Origin: Gamarada debralockiae
Lineage: Eukaryota > Ascomycota > Leotiomycetes > Helotiales > Hyphodiscaceae
Reading direction: 5' to 3'
Length of the DNA stretch: 64,000 nucleotides
Assembly (NCBI GenBank): GCA_002803225.1
Contig: NXFV01001211.1
Coordinates: forward strand, 48,012-112,011
Positions 34,728 to 46,971 of the stretch are shown one piece after another (the stretch's first letter is position 1; the number at the start of each line of letters is the position of its first letter). Both the position numbers and the translations under genes were made by a program. Under the pieces are notes generated by a model, which worked only from the letters and a program-made list of their open reading frames with translations, was not told the DNA's origin and did not search any database.

Positions 34728-35811
34728 ACGTGACGGAAGGACATACTGAATAATAACTGGAAGAGTACAAGATGGGTCACACGGCCGATAACGATAGGAC
34801 GAAGGACGATCATGGGGATCACCAGGCCCCTTTGGATGTCTATGAAGCAAGAGAGATAAGCCTCACGGCTGGAAGATGGATAGCCTCGCGGCTCACGTAT
34901 TTGGCGTTGTTTGTATTGGGACTTTCTTTGTGTTGCAGCGTCAATACCCCAAAAGCGTCTGGAAAGTCTGGAGGTTCTTTGCCTTGTTTTCTTTCAAACC
35001 GTGGAGGGTCATGGAGGACCGTTTGATACTTAATATTGAAGAGCTTCAAAGCAGTTGAGCTCGGGCGTATCATATCATATCTTCTTGTATCTTCCTGGAT
35101 GGAACTAGTTTGAACTTGGGTATTGAGTGCTTGGGGAATATTGGGTCTTGGGTTTCACAAGGAGAGGCAATCTCAAGCAAGAAAACTCGCAAATATACTT
35201 ATTGTCAAACGTTTAATGCAGCAAATGATATGAATATCCCCTTCATGCCTTCTTGATTCTGGGTGACTTTACTATGAGCAGTTGGACATGAGGCCTAGTC
35301 TCATGGTGGATCTTGCCCATACACTTTCGTGCAATTCATGACTTCGGGCCGATGTTAATCTCACGCTAGCGGCCGCTCTTCTTAAACGTACTTATTATTT
35401 TACGCAATTAGTTTTACCTGTGGTACGATAGCGTAGCGGAGTGAGCCTCAAATTGTGCGATCGATTCTAACGTATCTTCAGTAGAGTTTTTCATACTCCG
35501 AAATTTTCTTACGTTTCACATTCAATTCCCCGAAAAGACCCTTTCCCCAAAAGATTGATTGGTTTCATTTTCCGTCAATCCCAAAAAGACATTCCTCTTC
35601 GCCGTTAGAGCTAGTGTTGGAGACAAATTATTGTTTAAGGCTGAGATTCCTCAACCCTCCTACGCGAGGCTGAAGTGGGGTCCACTTTTGGCTCGTAAGC
35701 GAGCTTTAGCCTCGCCTCACTATTCTCTGCAATCAACCAGACCTCCAGATTAATCAACGCCCCCATCCTCTTCGACAACACGAACTCACCACACCTCTCA
35801 TGCAAGCAACT
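34728..35811. other. Intergenic region and promoter of the spp1-like gene
   Basis: About 1.1 kb. It holds the 3' flank of the BLOC-1-like gene and the promoter/leader of the PHD-finger gene, including a strong inverted repeat at 35664-35715. Other open frames look like chance. Confidence 0.4.
35664..35715 (+). promoter_or_regulatory. Inverted repeat in the spp1 promoter or leader
   Basis: GCGAGGCTGAAG (35664-35675) is inverted as CTTTAGCCTCGC (35704-35715), 11 of 12 bases pairing. The 28-base loop contains a second, smaller hairpin GCTCG/CGAGC. The element lies about 100 bp before the start codon, so it could fold in the 5' UTR. Function is unknown. Confidence 0.4.
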
Positions 35812-38184
35812 ATGGCTTCCGACGCCATGGATGTGGATGGGGGTGATGCAGGTAACGATGGCGGCCAAAAGAAGGTACGTGAATCAGTTGTTATCAAATC
35901 AACTTCACTTCTCATCACCTTGGCTCGGTGCTCGAAATCCATCTCCCGTACTTCTGCTTGCAGCTTTTGCATTGCAGAATGTCGCATGGCTATTATATTC
36001 ATCGGTTCGAATAGTTCAGAAAGCTAATTGTTTACTCTTTTGCAGAATGCGACACCTGCACCCGCCGCTGCCAGCAGCTCATCCTCGAACACAACCCAGC
36101 CTACACCACCGGCGACCGCGGCTGCTCCTGCAGTTAGGCGCTATAAGTACAAATACCCAGAGGCGTATCCTACTCCACCTGGTGAGGACGATGAGACTTG
36201 GAACAAGCTCTTTACCGCTGCCGATTCGCGGCTTTACAACAAGCACGGCAAGAATTCCAACGAGTCTAAGAAGTATCGGGCCAGTGGTGAAACCTACCAA
36301 CTTGCTTTGAGAATGCTACAGGAGAAGAAGGACAAGGCTGCTGCCCTTGCTGCTGGTGGTATGTTCCTTCTTTTCCTTTCCTTCTAACCTTCCTTTCACG
36401 CACGCAAGCACGCAAGGCTTCCTTTCGTCCCGCAAGCGAAAGACTGTTACGAGACAATCACCCACTTTCGCAGTTACTCTTTTTTTGATCAAGAGAACTA
36501 ACTGCAAGCTCTTTCAGGCCCTGTCCCTTCATCTTCCAAAACTTCAACCCCAAAGCCAACCGCAAAGAAAGCATCAACTGCCACCTCGATCAAGAAGGAA
36601 CCGTCGACCAGCTCTCGCGACGCAACTCCATCTACTGACAAGACGTCTACAATGTCAATTTCTGAAAAAATCAAGAGCGAGGGGCGCGCCAGAAAGGCCC
36701 CTTCTATTGCTCCTTCCGACCGTGATACTCCGGCTCCCTCCACTGCGCCCGCCATGATGGGTAGCCCTGCACCACCTCCTCCACCTGCCCCGAAAATTGA
36801 GAAGCCCAAGAAGAAGGGTACAGCTGCTCCAGTCAAGAAGCGTGGCCCAAAGCCTAAGTCCGAAGGTATATTCAAATCTCACTTCAGTCTCATCTTCATA
36901 CTTGTTTGACTACTCGATGCCATTTACAAAATCTATATTATGTTTTCCCGCACTCCATCAGATCAATTGGCTCATACTTCCCTCCTACAGACACCACCGA
37001 CACCCCGGCCAGCTCTAGACGCGCTAGCCTGACTCCTGCTGCCAAGACCGGCCCCTCTTCCGAGGAAGACAGCAACGACGGAGGCGAATATTGCGTCTGC
37101 CGTGGTCCTGATGATCATCGCATGATGGTCTACTGTGATGGTGGCTGCGACGACTGGTATCACTGCTCTTGCCTCAATATCGATGTCGCCGACGCCAAGG
37201 AGCTTCTTGACCGCTTCATCTGCCCAAAGTGCCAAACAGAGACACTCTTCACGACCTGGAAGCGCATGTGTCGATTCGGCAATGTTGGCAAGTTCCTCAA
37301 GGACCCCAATACATGCCGCAAGGCTGCTCGCGTCAGCGATGATCCCCCAAGCAAGTACTGCTCCGATGAACATAAGCAGGCGTTCTGGGAGTTTGCCCTC
37401 AAACATCTCGCCCGTCAAGATAATGAGCCGTCCCGTGGAGGTAGATTGAGCGCAGGTGAAGTTGGATGGCTCCTTTCGCAAGGTTTGACCGTTGCCGAAC
37501 TTCACGCTTTGGGTTCGAAGCCTAAATTGCCAGTCAAGGAAGGTGCTGATCCAAGTAAGTCTCAACCTCAAACTTACATAATCCATATGATTAACCACTT
37601 TAGACCGTCCCGCAGGACTCGATTACCTTACCGAGGAGGAGGAGCAGGAGCTTCAGAAAATCACCGACCGACAGGCCAAGATCGATGTTGAACTCCAAGG
37701 CTACAGAAACCAGGAGAAGCTTCGTGGCATGATCTTAGCTCGTGCCGAGAAAGCCGCTGAGCACCTTGAGGCGAAGTCAGTTAAGGAAATCTGTGGATAC
37801 GACAGCCGTCTCGATATGAATCAAGCCGAATTCACGAAATGGTCAAAGACTGAGGAGGGAAGGCGCGCTCTTGAGACCGGTGTTCTTGGTCCACGCTCCG
37901 CTGACACAAAGAGTATCGGTGCTCACAACCTCATGTCAGGCCAGGTTGCTACTGACGTGTCAGAGGTTCCGGATGTACTCAACAACATCTGCCTCAAGAA
38001 GAGGTGCTCGAAGCATTCGAGCTGGGCTTCCATCCATAAGGATGGCTTTTCTTATGCGTACAACCTCTTGGCTCAGGAGAAGAAGAAGCTTTCGGAGAGG
38101 AAGAAGGAGATCATTAGCGAGGCTGAGACTACCGAGGCCATGCGTCCCGAGTATTCCGACAACATCACGATTCAGCTCTTCTAA
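35812..38184 (+). CDS. spp1: COMPASS (Set1C) subunit Spp1, PHD-finger protein
   Basis: Five exons, 35812-35874, 36046-36358, 36518-36865, 36991-37554 and 37604-38184, give 622 residues with consistent phases. The acidic N-terminus is followed by a YKYPEAYPTPPGEDD segment and a Lys/Pro/Ala-rich linker. A PHD finger starts at about residue 275 (YCVCRG, then MVYCDGGCDDWYHCSC and FICPKC). Immediately after it comes a second Cys-containing block (CRFGNVGKFL to CSDEHKQAFW) typical of Spp1/CFP1. The C-terminus is a helical region ending in DNITIQLF. Spp1 reads H3K4 methylation and is part of the Set1 methyltransferase complex in the nucleus. An in-frame ATG 12 bp upstream (35800) would add four residues; I prefer 35812 for its better context. 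Introns run to 171 bp. Confidence 0.82.
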
Positions 38185-39155
38185 GCATTGACTCTTGATA
38201 CTATGGCATAGGATGGATATGGCGTTGATATGGCATTGAAAATGGCGTCGTGCATAGGGGGCGATACAAAATGGGCGTACAGGAAAGGGAATACCCTCTA
38301 GTGCGTAAATACGAATGAGATGCTCATGATATTTGAATGATTGCCACCTCCAATTGTGAACGCGGCACACAGTAGTGCCTAGTGACCCCTCCATCCTCAG
38401 TTTTCAGTCGCTGATGGGACTATACCTTCGCAAGTGTGAAGCGTCCGGCCAGTGGCTTCTTGAATACTCATCTTCAATCTTTCGTCATAATTCAACATTT
38501 AGAGTTTCAGAGCAGGTCCGGACGCTACACCGTTCCTAGATGGGTTCAGGGCAAGTACAGAAGGGGATATGCATTATTCGTCAAGCGTACGACATATCAG
38601 ACGGGTACCCATGAGAACTTCTAGAAACTTGAAACATCATTCCCCGAGAACTTGGTGATCCTTCTCTAAATGCTTTCGGGGCTGCTGTCGAGGCCCTTCT
38701 CATTGTCGACTGCTTTCTTGTTCTCAATACGTTCTACCTTTCAGGATCCCACTGGACCTGCTACATTTATTCAACTCATGAAGTCTGGTTGAGGGGTTTC
38801 AGAATATTTCATTGAAAGAATTGAGCGGCCAAAAGAGACCTTTGAATGGGGACCGCTAACAGTCCTCCTGCTTTGTGATCCATCACTACCAGCATTCGAA
38901 GATACCGTTTTTCAGACCTCCGGCTGTGGGCGTTAAATAGGAATTGGATCTCTAGCTCGGATCGCAATCTACAGGACCAAGTGAATGCCATTATCAAGAG
39001 ATGGTGAGACAGTTGCCAGAGACAACACTCCAACTTCCCATTACTGTCATGAAGAGTTTGATCGTCCCAACTGCAGAAAAACTATTAGCACCGCCGAGTA
39101 GCTGCTTCATCATCAGTCCCTTTTGCCACCCGAAACCTCTCAAGCCCCAGGGAAC
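38185..39155. other. Intergenic region, 3' sides of two genes
   Basis: About 970 bp between the spp1-like gene and the broken DUF6594 gene, which are convergent. No supportable gene. Confidence 0.4.
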
Positions 39156-40134
39156 TTATGCAGCAGTAGCAGCCAAAGTCTCAAATGGCTTCGCAACAGT
39201 CGCAGAACTAACCAACCCTAAAAACACCACCACAAACGCGGTATTAACCGCTAACTTCAAATTGTCATTATGCAACGCCTGCAAGATCCACATCGGCGTT
39301 AGCAACATCACGGTCCCCACCCCCACAATCACTACCGTTACAAACCGATCTATCCTTTTGTCATCAGTGTAGGTGATGACATCTTGATCATAGACTGGAA
39401 GTTCGGGGGCTTTGGTGCTTTTCCAGAGGGAATGAATGCGGAATTTGCGGGAGCGATCGAGAAGCCGACGGAGAGGCGTCTTCTCTTTGGGGACGACGCT
39501 GTAGAGGTCCAAGTCGTGGGAGAGGTAGGCGGTTTCGGGAGCGGAGATGGCGAGGTTCGAATGGTTGTAATGCCAGTTGCGGACGCTTTTGATGTCTTGT
39601 GCGCATACTGGGGGAGATTTCTTGAGCTCGGATTGCTGGAGCATGAATGCGTCTTGTTTCTCAGTCAGCTGCGCGTCTTACATTTCGTGGGAGAGTAAAC
39701 TCACTTTATTTCATGAGCCCGTCCGCAATGCTCTCCATCAATGCTGTCCGGTCCTCTCGGTCATCCCGAAATGAACCATTATGCAAGTCCTCGGCATCAC
39801 GTCTACTGTATCAGGCATCGAGGGCCTCAAGTTCCTCTTCCAAGACGGAGACTTGATCTTGCAAAGCCAGAGCGATGCGAGTATTCAGTGCTCCGAAACG
39901 GCGCACGATGTAGAAGTCATTTTCTGATGCTATAAATGAGGAGTAGCCCTTGTATCCAATGTACTTCCAAGGCTTGGTCTCGATTTCTTTCTTTGTGAGC
40001 GGAAGTTCTATTGGCAGTGAGTGAGTGGAGGCTGACAGTTGATCTACAGATTGACGGCTAGTTGATGGTGGAGTTGTTGGATTTGTGGAAGCTATTGATA
40101 CCATCTCGATGCTTGGTAGTGTTTTACTGGACAT
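39156..40134 (-). pseudogene. Broken DUF6594 membrane-protein gene
   Basis: DUF6594 proteins are fungal proteins of unknown function with an N-terminal helical region and C-terminal TM helices. Here the frame from ATG 40134 carries the family block (FYIVRRFGALNTRIALALQ, then LEEELEAL). A TGA at 39813-39811 interrupts it. The same frame continues beyond with conserved-looking sequence (YSRRDAEDLHNGSFRDD), then meets a TAA next to a splice donor near 39705. The second part (39644 to 39156) carries SVRNWHYNH, then TM helices such as FVTVVIVGVGTVMLLTPMWI. It ends at a TAA right after LAATAA, where the intact paralogue in this window continues YAAVLVVFVSGN. Three lesions in one gene point to a pseudogene. 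Sequencing error at all three, or stop readthrough, is less likely. Confidence 0.65.
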
Positions 40135-40758
40135 TATCAAACGCGATTGATATCTCCTTTGGTGTTGATTGATCGTGAAGACTAGCTTGATCCATGGGAC
40201 AGACTGTGTCAGCCTTGCTTCTCAGATGCCGAAGGTTGAAGCTCCGGAATACGGACACAAAGAGGAGCTGTTACTGCACGCAGCATATGTGGTGCGCAAA
40301 TCGAGATAGGAATTGGGGGGGCTCGAAATTGAAGAAGCCCAGCCTGCTAGCTGTATCGCAGCGGGCTGATTCTGAAGGTAGATCACTTTACTACAACTTA
40401 TCGGCCTTCAATACACAAATAAGCGGGCCAATGGACAAATAAGGCGGATTAAAATTCTTTTCATAGGACGACAAGTCTCAGGTGCTGTGCACGTGGCACT
40501 GCACTGGCCCCGAGGAAGTTGCACAAGTGTAAAGGCGCTCTCGACAGGCTTCCCACCACATCTCAAACTGGATCGCGAGTCATAAGTTGCCTACCGACAA
40601 TCAAAAATCAGAATCAACTTAGGGAAAAGATGGACTCTCCATGCTTACATATAACTTCATGTACGGCGCGAATTGAAAGTCGGCTACCCACTCAGCCAGA
40701 ATATTGGCAGAGCCCAGGTTTTCGAGATGTGGCCGGCGACGTTGAACGTCGTTCAGCA
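40135..40758. other. Promoter side of the broken DUF6594 gene; no gene seen
   Basis: About 620 bp with short open frames only. The plus-strand frame that becomes open near 40519 leads into the tandem repeat and decayed sequence downstream. Confidence 0.35.
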
Positions 40759-40893
40759 CGACCATGGGCTGTCGAACTGCCTGCCGCGATAGAAACCCCT
40801 CGGAGAAAGAAACAGGATCAGTCTCGACCATGGGCTGTCGAGCCGCCCCCCAGCCGCGATAGCAAAATTCGGAGAAAGAAACAGGACCAGTCT
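40759..40893 (+). repeat. Two-copy tandem repeat, 66 and 69 bp
   Basis: The units 40759-40824 and 40825-40893 both begin CGACCATGGGCTGTCGA and end with AGAAAGAAACAGGAYCAGTCT. Both lengths are multiples of three. In the open plus frame they encode repeats of an RPWAVE...RRKKQDQS pattern, so the duplication keeps frame and suggests former or present coding use. Confidence 0.6.
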
Positions 40894-40899
40894 AAGAAG

Positions 40900-42040
40900 C
40901 AGTGGGTTTAACGATGGCAATAGCAGCGACTCTGATGAGAGATGGATTGGACGAGGGGGAGGCATGCCCGATATTGAAATCCTTTTCAAAGAGAAGGATT
41001 CACCTGCTTCTCTTGACAAACCGCTGGAAACCAGGCGCCTAGAATGTTCGTTCCTGGTCTTGAACGAGAAGTGGAAGAGAGCTCACACCCTCCGCAAGGC
41101 GATGAATCCTCGAAATATCCAAAGAGAACTTGCCTTGAAGCGACGCTGGAAGGACTTGTAGACTTCAGTAACGTCGTACGCGTACTAGGAAGCTATAAAA
41201 CAGATGCTCGACAGGGTCCAGGAGCAACATGCAGCCATGGAGCTGTTGACGAAAGAATTACTCGTCAGCCACGCGGAATCGAAATCAGAGTTGTTGGCGG
41301 CACGGAGAGATACCATCTGGAGCAGCTGATCATCCTCTCGAGGACAGTGTAATTTTGCGACTCAAAGAATACAACGAAGCTATAGACGAGACGAGGATCA
41401 TTCCATTTGCAGCCAATCCTTGGAGACAACCATTCCTTGTTGGAATAATTAAAGGCTTAGGAAAACGGCTGTCGTCAGACGAGCAAGCAAGAGACGTCAA
41501 CAAATCATTGGTATCACCCAGGATGGGGGTTAGTGGCTTTCTCCATGAGATCCTTATGGAAAGTTCTATCGAATGTATTGTCCGCACCATCCAGACGGAA
41601 GAAAATGGGGTTGATCAACCAGTCGAGCTGGTTGAGAGCTCTCGTTCCAGTGATGGGAGTTTTACAATGGAGTACATTGCTTGGTACACCCCATTCATGG
41701 ATCCTAAGGAAGTCGAGGCAACCATTCATAGATATCACAGGTTCTGCGCGACTTATTTTGCAGAAGAGACCAGGATTTATGAAGGGAAACTAGTTCATGT
41801 GTTCATCGATAACCGGCCAGCGAATACAGCTCGTCTGGTACTTCTCAGAGAACACTGGCCAGTTGGGGTGCGTTTTCTTTCAGAAGAGTAGTTGAGCCGG
41901 ATGGCTGGCACCGAACCTCTCGGAACGGCACTGGCGGTATCGCCATACCCCCTCGCCAACTGGAGTAAAACCATCTTCAAATCGCAGATGGATGGAGAGA
42001 TAATTGGATTAAGGGCACCCGAAGGGGATATTGATCTCAA
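40900..42040 (+). pseudogene. Decayed protein-coding sequence of unknown family
   Basis: Coding-like sequence switches frame several times. One frame reads LLTKELLVSHAESKSELLAA (near 41240-41310), a coiled coil that stops at 41324. The next starts in another frame with DHPLEDSVILRLKEYNEAID and stays open to 41891 (178 residues from ATG 41355, with WYTPFMDPKEVEATIHRYH). After that TAG the same frame stays open to 42043. I found no splice sites of normal length that would join these parts. I do not recognise the family. The single open block at 41355-41891 could still be a small gene, but the frame-shifted flanks argue for decay. Confidence 0.4.
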
Positions 42041-42463
42041 ATGAGAGGTTTGAGGCTATCATGTAGACTTGCACGGAAGACCGTTCTCACGGACTGTTCA
42101 AGGACAAGTATCCCGGAAGAAGAGCAGAGGTATTGTGATGAAAGGATGCAGGTTTTCAGTCTCGACTATGGAAATGGCTTCAAAGTGCGGAATGCAGAAT
42201 TTTGGACAATAACAAAAGGGGATATCTATTTTGCCTTTTGGCTCACACATACACAATCCCCATTACGTATCATATCAATCAAAATTGTCCCACCAACGCC
42301 ATACTGATGCCTTGCACTTGCTTCTTACAGACCCATGCGTATGCTTTAGATGAATACAATACAATACAATATTCGCATGCCCAAACTTGAGTCAAATGAG
42401 AACCGTTCAATAATTTGCGTATATTCGAGGTATCGTAAACTTGAAGAAAACGAAGAAAAGACC
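42041..42463. other. Intergenic region, 3' side of the transporter gene
   Basis: About 420 bp of low information with short open frames and a small ATACAAT repeat near 42350-42370. Confidence 0.35.
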
Positions 42464-44362
42464 TTATAGGTTGGCCCATTCGACGACTTCCAGGGCACAC
42501 ATAACGAGGATGAGCGTTGATGGCAGGATCCTGAAGTTGGATGTTAGCAAGTTGTTTTTGGAGGAAAGTAGGGAGGAAGACATACCAAATCACGTAACTC
42601 TGGAAAAGCAATTTGCCCATAACTCCCTCATAGACACCATTCAGCTGACAAATTTGTGCCAATTGCAGCGCACTTGGTGCTCCTGTAAGCAAGAAGCACA
42701 CGATGACGAAAATAGGGTCGTCGAGAATGCTCACTGGGACGTATTTCGCCGCCAGCGCAAGTATAGGTGCCATGATGAGTGTTGGTAGCAACATTCTTGA
42801 TATCAACGAAGCAATAAGCAACTTCGTGCCAATCTGGTTCTCCTCCGAGTTCTTGTCGACGGCGGATTTGGGTAAGGTGTTACGGGCGAGGTTGGCGCCA
42901 AGCACAACAAGGATGAGGGGCACAGCGACGCCACCGGTTTGAGTAACTGCTCGTGTGGCAGAGTTGGCGATGAAAGAGCCTTCTTCGAAGAAGAGGCGCT
43001 GCAGTTTGGGGATTGATGCCACAATGACAGCGAAGAGCATTGCCCAGAGAGGAGGGTTCATGAATGCCCATGTTCCTCTAACGAAACGGGCAAGGAGGTT
43101 GCGGATTTGTGTGAGGAACTGTTGAAGGGAGATGGGGAGGGCGTGGTAGGATCTTTGGAAGACTCGTGCGATCTTCTGACCAACCCAGACGAAGCCCCGC
43201 TTTGTGTGAAGTTTTGCGCGAGGGACGACGCCTCGCATTCCGGCGGGGATATCACGTTCTTCGGATGGTGTGGGTGTCCGGATGCTGGGGAATGAAGTGA
43301 TATGGCTGTTGCCGTTGGTATGTTCATTCGGGTAGACGTTGCCATTAGCTGGGGTTAGAAGGAGGCCCGGAGGCTTTCCAGGTTCGACTTGCTCTTCATC
43401 GTCTGAGACTGATCCTGCGTATTGAGCATTGGTAATTGGTGTTCTACCCCCGGACTCGAAAGACTGTGTTGAAGAGGACATTCCATTCCGACGCAAGTAT
43501 CCATGATTGTCGTCGTCGCCGCCATCTAGACCAGGAATCAATTCTGGTTCGTCTCGGTATCTTCCTTCTTCGATAGCTTCCTCTGTGGTATCGTCGTACT
43601 TCTCTGCTGGCGCCAGCAAAACGTGGTATCCCCAGCTCCATCTCAACATTTGCCCTAGCTGTTGGAAGATTAACAGATAAAGGATACCTCGAGCTGCGAC
43701 TTCGTCATCATTGTCCCCAGGTATCTTGTCCCAATGTAATCCCTTCAATGTTTGTGATAGCGAAATGACGAGGGAGATCGGGAGGGAGTTCGAGTTCCCG
43801 AAGACCTGTAATTGTAAGCATTTGACAAAGATTGGAAAGCGGCAGACATACTCCCATAGCAGTGACGAAGTTGGAGGGTCTTTTCCCGAGTCGAAATCCT
43901 TTCGAGACCGCAATCGAGACAGTATACGATACTGTGGTCTGAACAACGAAGATAACCGGAATGACGGCCAGTTCCAGCAACTTATCAGCGTTCAATTGCG
44001 AAGCAAGTTTCGTGAAAACTAGACCCAGTCAGCATCATCCGGAACCAAGAACGCAATCACCTACTCAGCGCAGGTGTGAATAGCATCACGTTGAGCTCCG
44101 CCAAAAACTTCTGCTTTTCCGCATCTAGGATCCCTCTTCTCGCCACGATGTATCCAGGCAAACTAACACACACAACTTCCATCACTGCCTCGAAAACTAG
44201 TAACATAAGGTGCCCGAGGGCAGGATGCGAATCATGGTCGTTTGCTCGTCGTGCGATTCCGAGGGAGAAACTCGAGAGGGCGCGGCCCACGACGGAAGGG
44301 CCAGCGCCATTGCCTGCAATGGCATTAAGACGATAAGATGTTGGGCTGGTGAAGAAACCCAT
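42464..44362 (-). CDS. Auxin-efflux-carrier (AEC/PIN-like) membrane transporter
   Basis: Four exons, 44362-44065, 44018-43852, 43805-42586 and 42530-42464, give 583 residues with agreeing phases. The N-terminal half has TM helices (MLLVFEAVMEVVCVSLPGYI, then FTKLASQLNADKLLELAVIP and VIFVVQTTVSYTVSIAVS). They are followed by a long hydrophilic loop (about residues 230-370) and a C-terminal TM bundle including NPPLWAMLFAVIVASIP. The last exon adds a final helix (ILPSTLILVMCALEVVEW). This is the layout of the fungal AEC family (yeast Ecm3/YBR287W type), whose transported compound is not established. A location in the ER or plasma membrane is likely but not shown. The gene is divergent from the MAPKK gene, sharing a 2.6-kb spacer. 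Confidence 0.82.
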
Positions 44363-46971
44363 TGTGATGAGGATTTTGACGGCCCTCGACCGTTGTGTGG
44401 ATTGAGGGTGACTGTTGCTGGTAAGGGGAGAGGCGAAAGGTCAGCTTATCTAGGTTTCACGGCGCGATGATGTGCTAGAACCCGTGCTGGGCCGTGCCTT
44501 GAGATAAAGTCTCCGGCAATTAGCGAAAAACAGTAACAAGAGGCTGGCCTAATCCTGCTCGTTGAAAATTTGATGTGGTAAAATGTCGCAAAAGAAATTT
44601 TTTTTTTTTCAATTATCTTCTCTCTCGAAGGGTCTCGTGAGTTGAAGAGGGAAGCAACAACTAGCGAGACATGTGTCGTTGTCAAGAAGGTTTTCTACTC
44701 GTGGGAGGCTGTACTTCGTGATTGGTACAGTACCTGAGTCGTCGCAAGCGGGTTGCTTAGCGATGGGGGAGAGGACGAAGGATGAGAATTTCGTGATTCG
44801 TGGCGACCTAAGAAGAAGCCCTTTGGGGTCACTGGTGTTGAGTGACTTATTGATACTTCGAAGCTGTTACTAATCTGTCTTCAATTCGAATAATCACATC
44901 TCGAATACTCCACTCCGTACAGAGCAACCATCGTTCGTTACTGTATCAAAATTCCACGGATTTGTTCAGCATGGGCGGACGTCAAAGCTTTTTGGTTTCG
45001 GTGGCGATCATCTTGCAGTACGGACGCACAGTACGATATCACCACTTCTGCCACCTGATAATCACCACACCGAATCACCTGATTGAGGCATCTTCTCTAC
45101 TGTACTGTATTCTCTCAACATCGGCTCTTTCATCAAGCGTCAGCCACACCAAGAATGACGACAGCCCAAAATACCAAGCTAAACCAATCGCGTCCTTTCC
45201 GACAACGACCCCCAACATAAGACGTCAACTCGCATTTCCAAGGCCACAAGGACCCCAAAACGTCGATGCTCCCGTCTTGCACAGCTTTTCGCTTCCATCC
45301 TCCTCCGTGGAATATAAGGTTATCATTGAAGATCATTCCCTTCTTGGCTCTACATTTCTTGGCACAGACCTCGAAACGGATGCTACATAACTTTGGGGGC
45401 CTTTCAACTCCAAGTTTTCTGGTTCCTGAAAGCAAGTCGTCAAACCCTATTTTAGAAACCACCCCTTTCGATACTTGATTCAGTACTCTCCGCTTCCGGC
45501 TTCCTTCAACGGCTCTCTCCTATCTGCAGGCTCCCGTGCCTGGTTTTGAGGACTTGGGAAGCTGTGGGGTATCACACGTCTCGACCTCAGTCGGCGTAAT
45601 TCCACGAGCCTCTTCTCTCGTAATGGGATGCCAAGTGGATCTAACAGTCTTCCAAACTCCGACTAGACAACTACAGTAGACATTAGTTAGGCCTTTCAAA
45701 CCTCTGATTCGACCATGATATCTTTCTACAACCTTCTACAGCAGTCCTATCAGCGAGGGAGAATCGACCCACTTTCAAGTATCAACAACCATTAACCACT
45801 GGCGATGAGACTTGTCCAGTTGTCCTATCAGACACGTCGTGAATCACAATCAGCGCTATGAATATCTTTCATCTTCATCTGCATCTTCTTGTTGATCCCT
45901 TATCTGTGGGGTCCATCAGCAATACGGACACTGCCTCCACAATACTAACAATGCATGCGACATGTACCTCCCATCCAAGGACTCATTTGAAGTTTCAGAT
46001 ATTTCTCCGTAAAATGTTGTATGTTGCTTGCTGGCACAGCTGAAACGTGATTGCATCTGCAGAAAATTGTGGAGATGTTCTCCAATTTTCCCCTATCACT
46101 AGCCATACAGAGCTTTCTAGAAATATCGACGGGTCAAGCCACTTCCCGTATTCGACTATCCGTCCGGCGCCCCTCCAGACGACCCCTCCACTGTTCCCCA
46201 ACGTCATCGCACCCTCCACCACCAACTTACAAGGACCGTGAGAAGACAAACGCCAGATTCGTCACTGTGACAAGAGGGCATCGAACGAATGTTATAGATA
46301 GCAAGAGAATCTAAAGGAACCATGAGACTGGAATATTTATACATTATCTTGAGCCTAGTCAAATGGTATCTTTGATGAAGGGTCAAACCCAAAGACGACT
46401 TCGAGTCAAACCATACCGAACGCGCGATTACTCCTAACACCTTCAAAGCTCCTAACAAATCCAAAAGCTTACACATCCAGCCATATGCAAGCTCACCCAC
46501 CGCTTTCTGCAACACTTTCAAAGCGGTACACACCTCGTGGTACTCGCCACCCGATTTAGAAGTGCACAGCCGCAGGTACCGATCGAACTCGCCGCTCCAA
46601 ATCTTATTTTTTGTTTTCGGCTCGACTACAACTACCACAGAACTTCCCAAATTCATCAGACATTCACTTCTCTGGTTCAACGGTCTTCTGGCACACCCAA
46701 TCTTCCTCAAAACAACTCAAGAGGTATTTTGAGTCTCCACATTCTCAATCAACGCCCCCCGTCTTTGGCAAAGGCGACTCCGGACTCTGCGGCATTTGCT
46801 GCCTACGAGTAGATTGATACCGGTCATGTTAGTTCTCTCCTCCAGATTCATTGAACAAATTGGTCTGCAAAGCTCTTCATATGCTTACTAGGCCTTACAC
46901 AGCGCGGTCGAAACATCCAAGACAATCCATCTCCTCATGCCCCGTAGATAGAAACCTGGATACATTCATCC
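44363..46971. other. Divergent promoter region, AEC transporter / pbs2
   Basis: About 2.6 kb. A poly-T run occurs near 44600. Short open frames on both strands (for example 46204-46710 minus) have no domain support and lie where the pbs2 leader is expected. Confidence 0.4.

Noticed and set aside
40753..41019. Minus-strand open frame with repeated SPWS segments
   Set aside because: It is the antisense reading of the 66/69-bp tandem repeat, with no other support.
46204..46710. Minus-strand open frame of 168 codons upstream of pbs2
   Set aside because: No recognisable features; it lies in the expected promoter and leader of pbs2.
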